A stretch of 64,000 nt of DNA from Epiperipatus broadwayi. Lineage: Eukaryota; Onychophora; Udeonychophora; Euonychophora; Peripatidae. The notes beneath the pieces are model-generated. The model made no database searches. It was given only the letters and a program-made list of their open reading frames with translations, and was not told the DNA's origin. The stretch lies in contig JAQFVV010006340.1 of the NCBI GenBank assembly GCA_028023455.1, forward strand, positions 3,069,711 to 3,133,710, written 5' to 3'. The position numbers were made by a program, and so were the translations under genes. Each line of letters starts with the position of its first letter. Position 1 is the stretch's first letter. Positions 24,729 to 35,068 of this stretch are shown here, piece after piece.

Positions 24729-26318
24729 ATTGTTATTACAATATTAATTAATTAATAGACATTTTGCATATCATATGCAAACATATATTCATAGCTATCT
24801 CAAAGTTTAGTTAAGTTATCTATGGAGAAAAGAAAGATTTAAATATCAGGGTGCAGAATGTTAAATATCATAATAAGTTAAATTTTAAATTTAATATATA
24901 TTTATGCATACACACATAGGTATAGACAATTTCATGTGTGTCAAATATAATAATAATTATCATTTTTTTAGTTTAGCTCTCCAAAAAATATTTAAGATAA
25001 ATAAATTGTGCTTTAAAATTTGAGGAGAGGTTAAAAAAACAAATACTTTTTTATAAACTTTTATTCTGTCTTTGGATAAAGAATTTATTTAATTTATTTA
25101 ATTACATCCAAGAGAACTGTAAAATATTTGATTAATTACATTCAGAAGTAAAAATAAATATTATATTGTTTATTATCAAATGGAATTACTTTAAAAGTCA
25201 TATGTTAACTTAGACTCATGTGTCACTTTGTTACATTTTTTTTATTTGTAAAATTTTAATTTTATTTTAAAATAGATTACAATAAGTCTGTTTTCAATTA
25301 CAAGAAAAAAAACTTCTAAAAAAGTACAATCAAAAAGCACAGGTCAATTGGTCTGTTTTTTGATCTCTGAATCCTTCATTAGTATCACCTGGTTTTGTTC
25401 TTATCATACTGATGATAAAATCAAGGTGCAACAAAAGAATTCTTTCCCACCCTCAGGATAAAACACCATGCATTTTTACACATAAGGAATTTCAAAATGA
25501 GTGTACAGAGCTTACTGATTCGATGCTTCTCTTGTATAATGTAAAATGCATGCAATGAGTGTTTGTTAAATAAGTGAAAAATGATTGCAATAAGCAAACT
25601 GGATTGTGAATATAGATATTACTTCAAATCATCCAGGAACAAAACGTTGGAGCAGTCGTTTTAAGTTGTAGACATTATGAACTTAAATTAAATTTAAATG
25701 AACTTTCTTTTACCTCCAGATCATGAAATTATAAATTTATTTATGTCAATTTTTTACTTCATGTTTTTATATTTTATTTCAATATCAATCTCAGTTATAA
25801 CTCATTTATTTATTCAGGTTTTTTTGATTAATAACACACGCATATGTATATATATATAGTTTATGGTGTATTATATATATATATATCAAAAAATGATAAG
25901 GTTTATTAAACATAATATTTTTTAAAAAGTTATCTTATTAAATAATTTTTATTGAATTATTTTTAATATATATATATATGAATTCATAGTATTATTTTCA
26001 GGAGCTTCCATGTAATAAAAATATAATAGCTAAATAGTTGATGTTTTCATACAATAACAACTAGTTTTCTCACAGCTTCTTTTTTTCTCAAATCTTAAGA
26101 AGGTCTGAGGAAAATACTTATTATTGTAGGAAATATCAGCTATTCAATTATTATATTTTTATTACAGGAAACTGCTGAAAATAATACTATATGTCAATTT
26201 AAAAAAATTATGATAATTTAAAAGAAATGAAGATTAATAGTAAAAACTGGATATCTATTTCATTTATTTCAAATCCACAAGTGAATTTTTTTAAGGATTT
26301 ATATAAGAATGTGTTTAA
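24729..26318. other. AT-rich stretch, no recognised gene
   Basis: Contains only short (TA)n runs near 25850, 25875 and 25970. No gene or structured element recognised. Confidence 0.55.
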
Positions 26319-26690
26319 TTTTCATTCTACATTCCAAACAATATTAATAAATTAGTCAATAATTCTAAGGATGTCATACCTGTCAAGCAAAAAAGTAATG
26401 TCATATATCAAATTTTTTGTGATTGTATGCTATCATATATAGGTGAATCTAGGTGCAGCATTGAGAAAAGATTGAAGGAACATGAATTGTCATATAAGCG
26501 TGTAAAAAATAAATATAATGGTGATTTAATATCTCCTTCAGTTTTCTTTGATCACGAAAAAACATGTAAATATAAATTTAAATTTAATTTTGAAAATGTG
26601 AAAATTCTTCATGAAGAGAGAAACCATAGGAAAAGAAAAATTAAAGAGGCAATTTTTATAAACAGGAATAAAATGCATTTAATAAATTGA
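26319..26690 (+). pseudogene. Penelope-like element: GIY-YIG endonuclease domain
   Basis: Open frame of about 123 codons from after a TAA at 26316 to TGA after 26690. It reads ...KDVIPVKQKSNVIYQIFC, then CMLSYIGESRCSIEKRLKEH, and ends ENVKILHEERNHRKRKIKEA. This is the single-strand-nicking GIY-YIG domain at the C-terminus of PLE proteins: IYQI and YIG motif, the two-cysteine DC insert typical of PLEs, the catalytic-region arginine (EKRLKEH), and the conserved NVKIL segment. The reverse transcriptase expected upstream is absent, so this is a truncated copy. Downstream sequence to about 26850 matches the outer arms of the 24.1-24.7 kb palindrome. Confidence 0.82.
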
Positions 26691-26850
26691 CAAGCTTCTA
26701 ACATTAAAATAAAAGATTCGTGGAATTTGAATTGATGATGTTTGCTTCCGCTTTTGTTTTTCAATTTAATGGCAGTTGAGGCAGGTTAGAAAGTAACCGA
26801 AAGTTCTTCTGCGGATTTAAGGATTGTTTGTAATTGTTTGCAAACCATTA
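26691..26850 (+). repeat. PLE 3' segment shared with the 24-kb palindrome
   Basis: Aligns with 24575-24700: 'ttgatgatgtttgctt', 'gttgaggcaggtta' and 'tctgcggatttaa' have close counterparts there. Non-coding terminal part of the same PLE family. Confidence 0.55.
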
Positions 26851-26955
26851 AAAATATTATTTCAATTATAATTACAGTATTGTTTTTTTTTAATTAATGG
26901 ATATTATATATATATTATACAGGCATTTTTTAAAATTTTGTAGTTTTTATTCTAG

Positions 26956-26958
<3 letters not shown>

Positions 26959-27039
<81 letters not shown>
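26959..27039. repeat. (TA)n microsatellite
   Basis: About 80 bp of pure TA repeat next to the inverted PLE copy. Confidence 0.97.
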
Positions 27040-27044
<5 letters not shown>

Positions 27045-27257
27045 CGATACCTGTTATAAAATATTATATATTTTAAAAAAAAGAAAAAAGAATATATTAT
27101 ACATATTTTTTATATTTATTCCACTTCGTGCTAGTCCACCTATAAAATAATTATCTAGAAAACAAAAAAAAAAACAAATCCCTAGGAAACTAGATCATTC
27201 AAAGATGTGATAGTACCTATATTCATATTCATATCATGATGATGTAATGTCCTAAAT

Positions 27258-27605
27258 TTAAAAATAAAAAAAACATTTCTTCTGTTTTCTTTCTCTCAAG
27301 GAAGAAACATTATCTTCCAATATAACCCCTCTTACATTATCAATTGAGTGATCAGGTAAATTGAAATGTTTAGAAACTGGTCTATCTTCATTTTTATGTA
27401 AAACATCAAATCTATGGTAGGTCATTCTAATATGTAGACTGTTTACTGAATCACCTGTGTAATGACTCAAGCAACTATTACATTCTATTAAATATACCAA
27501 GTTTATATTTTTACAATTGACATAGCTGGGGATATACCATTTAAAACCATGAATGGTATCTCCTGAACCATCTTTGTAACAATAATATGTTTGCATGTAT
27601 GACAT
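27258..27605 (-). pseudogene. PLE GIY-YIG domain, left arm
   Basis: Minus frame of 115 codons with CKNINLVYLIECNSC, HYTGDSVNSLHIRMTYHR, KHFNLPDHSIDNVRGVILED. It shows the GIY-type VYLI...YTGD pair, a CxxC just before the second motif, the conserved HxR helix and the late glutamate region. It is better preserved than its partner arm. The upstream RT is missing, so it is not a functional PLE protein gene. Confidence 0.8.
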
Positions 27606-27671
27606 CTCTTATCCTCACATGAAAAACATTCCTTTCCAAACACAAAATTAGTGCCAAAACATCGTTTTAAA

Positions 27672-27953
27672 TTGGTATATCCCCAACTGTGTCAATTGTA
27701 AAAGTATAAACTTGGTATATTTAATACAATGTTATAGTTGCTTGAGTGTTACATAGGTGATTCAGTAAACAGTCTACATATTAGAAGGACCAACCATAGG
27801 TTTAATGTTTTACATAAAAATGAAGATAGACCAGTTTCTAAACATTTCAATTTACCTGATCACTCGATTTATGATTTAAGAGTGGTTATATTGGAAGATA
27901 CTTTTTCTTTCATGAGAGAAAGAAAACAAAAGGAGAGTTTTTTTTATTTTTAA
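27672..27953 (+). pseudogene. PLE GIY-YIG domain, right arm (frameshifted)
   Basis: Mirrors the left arm: YIPNCVNCKSINLVYLIQC, then a frameshift near 27745, then YIGDSVNSLHIRRTNHRF and KHFNLPDHSIYDLRVVILED. Point differences from the left arm show the two arms have drifted independently, so the palindrome is not a simple assembly mirror. Confidence 0.75.
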
Positions 27954-28172
27954 AGTTAGGACATTACATCGTCATGGTAAGAATATGAATATAGGTACTA
28001 TCACATTTTTGAATTATCTAGTTTCTTACTGATTTGTTTTTTTTTTCGTTTTCTAGATAATTATTTTATAGGTGGACTAGCACAAAGTGGACTAAATATA
28101 ATATATATATAGTTTTTGGTGTGTACATATATAATAGTATATTTTTATTGTTTTTTGATATACTGTATTTTA

Positions 28173-28333
<161 letters not shown>

Positions 28334-28525
28334 TATGTATGGTTTTAGTTTTTTAAAATAAGTTTTTGTGAAAGATTTTTTTTTGTACTTTTTTTACAAA
28401 GTTTTGTATATATATATTATACAATTTTTTAAAGGTTTTTAGCCTAAAGGAATTAGTTTTGTTATCTGCTATGTAATTGTCTGTAATATTTTAGCACTTA
28501 AATTCTGTAAATATCCATTTTGCTG

Positions 28526-28569
28526 TGCTTTCTGATGAAAATCAGTCTGCTGATTGAAATATTAAAGCA
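28526..28569 (+). ncRNA. Hammerhead-like motif near PLE terminal sequence
   Basis: TGCTTT (28526-28531), CTGATGA (28532-28538), one extra A, a perfect 6-bp hairpin AATCAG-tctg-CTGATT, GAAA (28556-28559), TATT, then AAAGCA pairing fully with TGCTTT as stem I. Every part of a type I hammerhead is present in order. Stem III is reduced to at most one pair, and the unpaired A before stem II is abnormal, so activity is doubtful. PLEs are known to carry hammerheads with very short stem III in their terminal repeats, and a GIY-YIG copy ends about 570 bp upstream. Confidence 0.5.
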
Positions 28570-28655
28570 GTTTTATAGAGAAGTAATTCTGTGTTTTTAT
28601 TGTTTTTATTTTTCATTTAGTTAGTTCGTATATTTATTATTTTCATAGATATATA

Positions 28656-29481
28656 TGATCACTAGATGGAGCTTTCCAATAGCTCTAATCAAGCTTTATT
28701 TTATATATGCCAAAAGAGAAATAATTCAAAAACTCTATCAGAAAGTCCTTATCTTCAGGCCAATCGTTTTCAAGCTTATGAAACACCTCAGTGGAGTGCT
28801 GGGACTCTAAAAACTAGATCTAAAAAATTAACTCAAAAGTCAGCACTTATAAAACACGTTACTATTACTTTGAAAGCCTGAACTTTTCAGACATGTAAAT
28901 GTCTTCAAATCCAGCCTTACAAACCAGATAGTTATATGGGTCTGAATTCAGCTCAGTTTCACCATACAATAATAGCCTCTGCAATATAGCATCACAAAAG
29001 CCTTCAAAGATACACTTATAATAATTAATAAAAGTAGTCATAAATTGCATAAGTTGCTTTTAAGCTTGTATTTAACAATCACTAGATGGAGCTTACCAAT
29101 AGTTCTAATCAAACTTTATTTTATATGTGACAAAAGAGAAAGAATTCAAAATCTCTATCGGAAAGTCCCTATCTCTAGACCAATCAGTTTTGAGCTTATG
29201 TCTCACCTCAATGGAGCACTGGGACTCTAGAAACTAAATCTAAAATACTAACTCAAAAGTCAGCACTTATAAGACAAGTTATTATCAATTTGAAAGCCTG
29301 AACGTTTCAGACATGTAAATGTCTTGAAATCCAGCCTTACAAACCAGATATCTACATGGGTCTGTATTCAGCTCAGTTTCACTTTATAGTAATAGCACAA
29401 GAGCCTTCAAAGGTACACTTATAATAATTAATAAACAAGTCATAAATTTTGTAACTTGCTTTTAAGCTTGCATTTAATGAT
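28656..29481 (-). mobile_element. Retrozyme-like array, family B (about 420-bp period), ribozyme decayed
   Basis: Two monomers with 'atcactagatggagctt' starting near 28659 and 29079, period about 420 bp. It shares its layout with families A and C, including 'ctgaattcagctcagtttcac' split by a base and 'gcctctgcaatat'. The left end abuts a short (TA)n and the right end runs into the (TA)n that starts family C. Where A and C have the hammerhead, copy 1 (minus) has CTGAGGT in place of CTGANGA but keeps GAAA, and copy 2 has TTGAGGT with CAAA. The array is therefore older and probably inactive. Confidence 0.65.
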
Positions 29482-29632
29482 ATATATATATGATAAACAA
29501 AAATGCAAGTTAAAAAACTTGCTAACGCTTGTATTTATGTCCACAGATGGCGTCCTACCAAAAACACCTATCAAGCGTATGTTTCGTTTACATAAACGTC
29601 AGAGTAGTTAGTATTCACTATCTCTAACTATA

Positions 29633-29690
29633 ATTCCACTTTCAGATCATGATTTCAAGCTATTTGCTATCGTCAGTGAAAGACAGGAAT
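29633..29690 (-). ncRNA. Type I hammerhead ribozyme, monomer C1
   Basis: Minus-strand order over 58 nt: stem I outer ATTCC, internal loop, stem I inner CTTTCA, core CTGACGA, stem II AGC-aaata-GCT (with a U-U pair below it), GAAA, stem III from palindrome ATCATGAT, cleavage after the following C, then TGAAAG and GGAAT closing stem I. All invariant core bases are present. The very short palindromic stem III is typical of PLE/retrozyme hammerheads, which often work best as dimers. Confidence 0.82.
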
Positions 29691-30041
29691 AAAGAAACTA
29701 GATCTAAATACAAACTCTGAGCGTTTATGAAACAATTTCTATTCAGCTTGCAAGCGTGAATTTTTTAGACACGTAATGTCTTCAAACTCAGCATAGCAAA
29801 CCAGATAGCTATATGGGTCTGATCTCAGTTCAGCATCACCACATAGTAGAAGCCTCTGCAATCTATATCATTGCAAGAAAGACCTCAAAGGTACATTTAT
29901 GATAAACAAAAATGCAAGTTAAAAAACTTGCTAACGCTTGTATTTATGTCCACAGATGGCGTCCTACCAAAAACATCTATCAAGCGTATGTTTCGTTTAC
30001 ATAAACGTCAGAGTAGTTAGTATTCACTATCTCTAACTATA

Positions 30042-30099
30042 ATTCCACTTTCAGATCATGATTTCAAGCTATTTGCTATCGTCAGTGAAAGACAGGAAT
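30042..30099 (-). ncRNA. Type I hammerhead ribozyme, monomer C2
   Basis: Identical 58-nt motif to monomer C1, exactly 409 bp further on; every core and stem base is the same. Cleavage at successive sites would release a 409-nt RNA. Confidence 0.82.
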
Positions 30100-30450
30100 A
30101 AAGAAACTAGATCTAAATACAAACTCTGAGCGTTTATGAAACAATTTCTATTCAGCTTGCAAGCGTGAATTTTTTAGACACGTAATGTCTTCAAACTCAG
30201 CATAGCAAACCAGATAGATATATGGGTCTGATCTCAGTTCAGCATCACCACATAGTAGAAGCCTCTGCAATCTATATCATTGCAAGAAAGACCTCAAAGG
30301 TACATTTATGATAAACAAAAATGCAAGTTAAAAAACTTGCTAACGCAGATATTTATGTCCACAGATGGCGTCCTACCAAAAACACCTATCAAGCGTATGT
30401 TTCGTTTACATAAACGTCAGAGTAGTTAGTATTCACTATCTCTAACTATA

Positions 30451-30508
30451 ATTCCACTTTCAGATCATGATTTCAAGCTATTTGCTATCGTCAGTGAAAG
30501 ACAGGAAT
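30451..30508 (-). ncRNA. Type I hammerhead ribozyme, monomer C3
   Basis: Same 58-nt motif again at 409-bp spacing, unchanged, although this monomer has a private variant outside the ribozyme ('aacgcagatattt' in place of 'aacgcttgtattt' near 30345). Confidence 0.82.
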
Positions 30509-30859
30509 AAAGAAACTAGATCTAAATACAAACTCTGAGCGTTTATGAAACAATTTCTATTCAGCTTGCAAGCGTGAATTTTTTAGACACGTAATGTCTT
30601 CAAACTCAGCATAGCAAACCAGATAGCTATATGGGTCTGATCTCAGTTCAGCATCACCACATAGTAGAAGCCTCTGCAATCTATATCATTGCAAGAAAGA
30701 CCTCAAAGGTACATTTATGATAAACAAAAATGCAAGTTAAAAAACTTGCTAACGCTTGTATTTATGTCCACAGATGGCGTCCTACCAAAAACACCTATCA
30801 AGCGTATGTTTCGTTTACATAAACATCAGAGTAGTTAGTATTCACTATCTCTAACTATA

Positions 30860-30917
30860 ATTCCACTTTCAGATCATGATTTCAAGCTATTTGCTATCGT
30901 CAGTGAAAGACAGGAAT
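30860..30917 (-). ncRNA. Type I hammerhead ribozyme, monomer C4
   Basis: Same 58-nt motif. This monomer is cut off at about 30931 by the inversion point and carries a private change (aaacatcag in place of aaacgtcag near 30821-30828) that is mirrored in the first inverted unit. Confidence 0.8.
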
Positions 30918-31121
30918 AAAGAAACTAGATCTTTCTTGCAATGATATAGATTGCAGAGGCTTCTACTATGTGGTGATGCTGAACTGAGATCAGACCCATA
31001 TAGCTATCTGGTTTGCTATGCTGAGTTTGAAGACATTACGTGTCTAAAAAATTCACGCTTGCAAGCTGAATAGAAATTGTTTCATAAACGCTCAGAGTTT
31101 GTATTTAGATCTAGTTTCTTT

Positions 31122-31179
31122 ATTCCTGTCTTTCACTGACGATAGCAAATAGCTTGAAATCATGATCTGAAAGTGGAAT
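31122..31179 (+). ncRNA. Type I hammerhead ribozyme, inverted unit 1
   Basis: Plus strand: ATTCC 31122-31126, CTTTCA 31130-31135, CTGACGA 31136-31142, stem II arms 31144-31146 and 31152-31154, GAAA 31156-31159, stem III palindrome 31159-31166, cleavage after C31167, TGAAAG 31168-31173, GGAAT 31175-31179. Intact, although the same unit carries the adapter match 46 bp later. Confidence 0.8.
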
Positions 31180-31224
31180 TATAGTTAGAGATAGTGAATA
31201 CTAACTACTCTGATGTTTATGTAA

Positions 31225-31242
31225 AGATCGGAAGAGCACACG
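31225..31242 (+). other. 18-base Illumina TruSeq adapter match (assembly contaminant)
   Basis: The bases AGATCGGAAGAGCACACG are the first 18 bases of the standard Illumina read-1 3' adapter. They replace the normal monomer sequence 'acgaaacat' plus the shared 'acg', adding 6 bp. Three single-base losses follow within about 50 bp (ggagcc, ggaata, ataaagcg against the other monomers), as expected if a low-quality read end was used here. This is not biology. Confidence 0.93.
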
Positions 31243-31292
31243 CTTGATAGGTGTTTTTGGTAGGAGCCATCTGTGGAATAAATAAAGCGTTA

Positions 31293-31310
31293 GCAAGTTT
31301 TTTAACTTGC
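31293..31310 (+). other. Retrozyme RNA hairpin outside the ribozyme
   Basis: GCAAGTT (31293-31299), loop TTTT, AACTTGC (31304-31310): a perfect 7-bp stem in the ribozyme-sense strand. It occurs in every family C monomer (reverse sense in direct units). Family C' at 40 kb keeps a shorter version. It may help circular RNA folding; role inferred only. Confidence 0.55.
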
Positions 31311-31533
31311 ATTTTTGTTTATCATAAATGTACCTTTGAGGTCTTTCTTGCAATGATATAGATTGCAGAGGCTTCTACTATGTGGTGATGCTGAACTGAG
31401 ATCAGACCCATATAGCTATCTGGTTTGCTATGCTGAGTTTGAAGACATTACGTGTCTAAAAAATTCACGCTTGCAAGCTGAATAGAAATTGTTTCATAAA
31501 CGCTCAGAGTTTGTATTTAGATCTAGTTTCTTT

Positions 31534-31591
31534 ATTCCTGTCTTTCACTGACGATAGCAAATAGCTTGAAATCATGATCTGAAAGTGGAAT
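31534..31591 (+). ncRNA. Type I hammerhead ribozyme, inverted unit 2
   Basis: Intact copy of the 58-nt motif, 412 bp from the previous one (409 plus the net 3 bp introduced around the adapter match). This unit ends at the TA-rich flank near 31685 in the reversed 'gtccacagatgg' position. Confidence 0.82.
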
Positions 31592-31685
31592 TATAGTTAG
31601 AGATAGTGAATACTAACTACTCTGACGTTTATGTAAACGAAACATACGCTTGATAGGTGTTTTTGGTAGGACGCCATCTGTGGAC

Positions 31686-32481
31686 ATATATATATATATA
31701 TAGTATTTTAAATATATGATATGGAATAAAAATCTCAGTTTGTGCTATAATTAGGCAGCATTTCCAGGGCAATAATTGCTTTAAAAGCATGAGAATTGAA
31801 TTAGTACATAAAGACCATATTTTAGTAAACCAGAAATCCCTACTTATATATATACTTGCATGTATGTGTATATATATATATATATATATGTAATTATAAT
31901 GATATAAATATTAATATTATAATATGTTTAAATATATGAAATTACATGATTGGAGATTAATTTTCAGACATGCACTATAAAAGGGAAGCAATTTCCTATC
32001 AATACATATTTCAAAAGTATAGATGATCAATTACATTTAATGTTTGTCCTTAAATAAATTAATGTGAAACCTTATTAAGAGAAAGATTTTTAAATCAGAA
32101 AATTATTTGAAATAGTAATATTATATATTCCAGGGAAAAAAAAGCTTTACATTTTTAACTACTTGCAATGAGTAACCATTGTTATCTAATATTCTAATTT
32201 TTTCATCATTTATATGCTTATTGTTAAAATTAAGCACATTGTTAATTATATATATAAATTTGTTTTATTTTATCCCAAATTTTATCCACGTCTGAAGGCA
32301 ATTTATACAACAAATAAATGTTGCAGTGTTAGATAGTTTTGTTTTATAATGATTAATATTTTTAAATAAAGCATATATTAGTCATCTATAATTTTTTTAT
32401 GGTTAATATAAAGATATAGCTGTGAACAACCATAGGCTGTAAAAATTAAATAATAAATTCTTTACAAAAACAAATGCTCAC
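31686..32481. other. AT-rich stretch with short (TA)n runs
   Basis: Starts with (TA)n at 31686-31702 abutting the retrozyme array; a second run lies at 31869-31889. Otherwise unique AT-rich sequence, likely intron of the minus-strand gene if the exon at 32482 is real. Confidence 0.6.
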
Positions 32482-32820
32482 CTAACTCGATTTTGAAAAT
32501 ATAACCCATACCAATAATCATGTTTGAAGCACCCACATAATATCCAAAGAGTTTTCCAACCATATATTCTTCTAAACTTTTGAAACATAACTGTAGAGGA
32601 TTTTGGGTATCAACAGTAACAATGTTTTCATAATAATAATCGGGAAAAGTAGTTGTATTAGTGACATGGGTGTAAGTAAATATATTAGAATTCCAATCCA
32701 GACGTCTATACTGGATTTCTTCTGGTATAGTTGTAGCATTCTCCAATTTTATTGAGACACAAAATGGTTGTTGTAATATTAATGATGTTCTGTCGAAATT
32801 TAATTCAGTAATGTGCCAAT
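32482..32820 (-). CDS. 339-bp phase-1 exon of an unrecognised, probably extracellular, protein
   Basis: On the minus strand an open stretch of 113 codons lies between an AG acceptor (tatattag) and the donor TTAG|GTGAGC. The length divides by three and both junctions are phase 1. The protein begins WHITELNFDRTSLILQQPF and includes LENATTIPEEIQYRRLDWN, THVTNTTTFPDYYYEN, PLQLCFKSLEEYMVGKLFG and GMGYIFKIEL. It has two cysteines and two N-glycosylation sequons (NAT, NTT), rich in aromatic and beta-prone residues. Balanced residue use is unlike chance AT-rich frames. Phase 1-1 modules are common in secreted or cell-surface proteins. I do not recognise the domain. Confidence 0.6.
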
Positions 32821-33229
32821 CTAATATATAATATAAAAATACTTATAAAATCTGCACATCTTTTTAAATAATGTTTTCCTAAATGATTTATAGAAAAACG
32901 ATTAAAAGTAATTAAATGTTCTTTAGAATTAAAGAGATCATAACTTTCTTAAATACTAGAGAAGTAGAAAATGCAGTTTTCTTGACTAAATTTGGGAAAA
33001 ATATATAAATAAATTTGGGTTCAAGATATACTGACACATTTTTAATGTTTTCCTGACATAAACCTTTAAATGTATTGTTACTTATGTTTTATTTCTAAAA
33101 ATAAATTTCTTCTAATGAAGGATCTTTATTTATTATAAGTTTTACTCATGTTTTCTATTTTACATTTATCACTGGAATTATATTAAATTTATTATAAAAT
33201 AATATATATATATACTATTATTTTTTCAA
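32821..33229. other. Probable intron, AT-rich
   Basis: Lies upstream (minus sense) of the 339-bp exon. No other feature recognised. Confidence 0.5.
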
Positions 33230-33700
33230 ACTTAAAGATGCATTTTAAAAAATCTGAATCATTTTTCTATAACAATTGCATAACTTTAAGATAAAAGTGT
33301 CGATTTTTTAATGATCATAACCTGTAATGTCTATAATCGTTGTGTGATACTACAACAAATTTGCACATGTTTTAATTTCATACTATTTTTTAAACTTAAC
33401 AGGTACCTATCTCAGTATATTTTTAATGAGGTCCCTACTTTACAAAAATTAAATTAATTTGAATTTATATTGCATAAACTATATTTTATGCTTCCTTTGT
33501 AGAGTTTATTAGTATGTCATGCATACAGGTTGTAATCTAAACTTTAAATGTAAAAAAATATATATCTTCTACTTTTTCTCCAAATTTATGGATATTTTCT
33601 TTAAATATTTTTATTCAATTCTGTAAGTAATGTTTATAATAATAAAAATTGTTCCACTTGTAATCTAATAATAATTTGTATTAGTCATTCATTAGAGTTG
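33230..33700. repeat. Segment paralogous to 1-540
   Basis: Same orientation as 1-540, with shared phrases such as 'gtaatgtttataataataaaa' (broken by one change) and 'aatcatttttct'. Together with the paralogous micro-exons it marks a duplicated block of the minus-strand gene region. Confidence 0.55.
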
Positions 33701-33903
33701 AGATTATCCAATAATGAATAATATTTCCTTAGGGTAATTTTTACTACACTGTTAACATAAGGTAAGAACTAATTTATATCTACTTTTAACACCTTATGGA
33801 AGGATATAATCATAAACATATGTAAAAAAATCTATTATTTCTAAGATTCACATTTCATGCTAAACCAGTATTCAATACTTAGCCTATATATCTTTATCAA
33901 TGC

Positions 33904-35068
<1,165 letters not shown>

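Larger units (their letters stand above)
27120..28091. mobile_element. Head-to-head inverted PLE terminal copies
   Basis: Two arms (about 27120-27610 and 27665-28091) are inverted copies. The outer ends carry 'gtgctagtccacctataaaa' and its complement, next to tccactt/aaagtgga. Each arm encodes the same GIY-YIG domain running outward. The centre between about 27610 and 27665 is short. This matches the inverted terminal organisation reported for Penelope-like elements. No reverse transcriptase is present, so the structure is terminal copies only, and non-autonomous. Confidence 0.65.
29491..31685. mobile_element. Retrozyme tandem array, family C (409-bp monomer, palindromic)
   Basis: Starts of TGATAAACAA at 29491, 29900, 30309 and 30718 give an exact 409-bp period. 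Monomers are nearly identical, so amplification or homogenisation is recent. At about 30931 the array flips: a partial inverted unit (30932-31324) and a second (31325-31685) follow. No ORF. Each monomer carries one type I hammerhead (minus in direct units, plus in inverted units) and an RNA hairpin GCAAGTT-TTTT-AACTTGC. Size, tandem arrangement, lack of coding and type I hammerhead match metazoan retrozymes, whose transcripts self-cleave to monomers that can circularise. Both ends abut (TA)n. The inverted half contains an adapter match, so the palindrome must be treated with care. Confidence 0.85.

Noticed and set aside
25409-25415. CTGATGA word
   Set aside because: No GAAA at a suitable distance and no stem I pairing.
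29491-31685. CRISPR-like regular repeats
   Set aside because: Repeat unit is 409 bp and contiguous, with no short repeats or unique spacers; DNA is animal-like.
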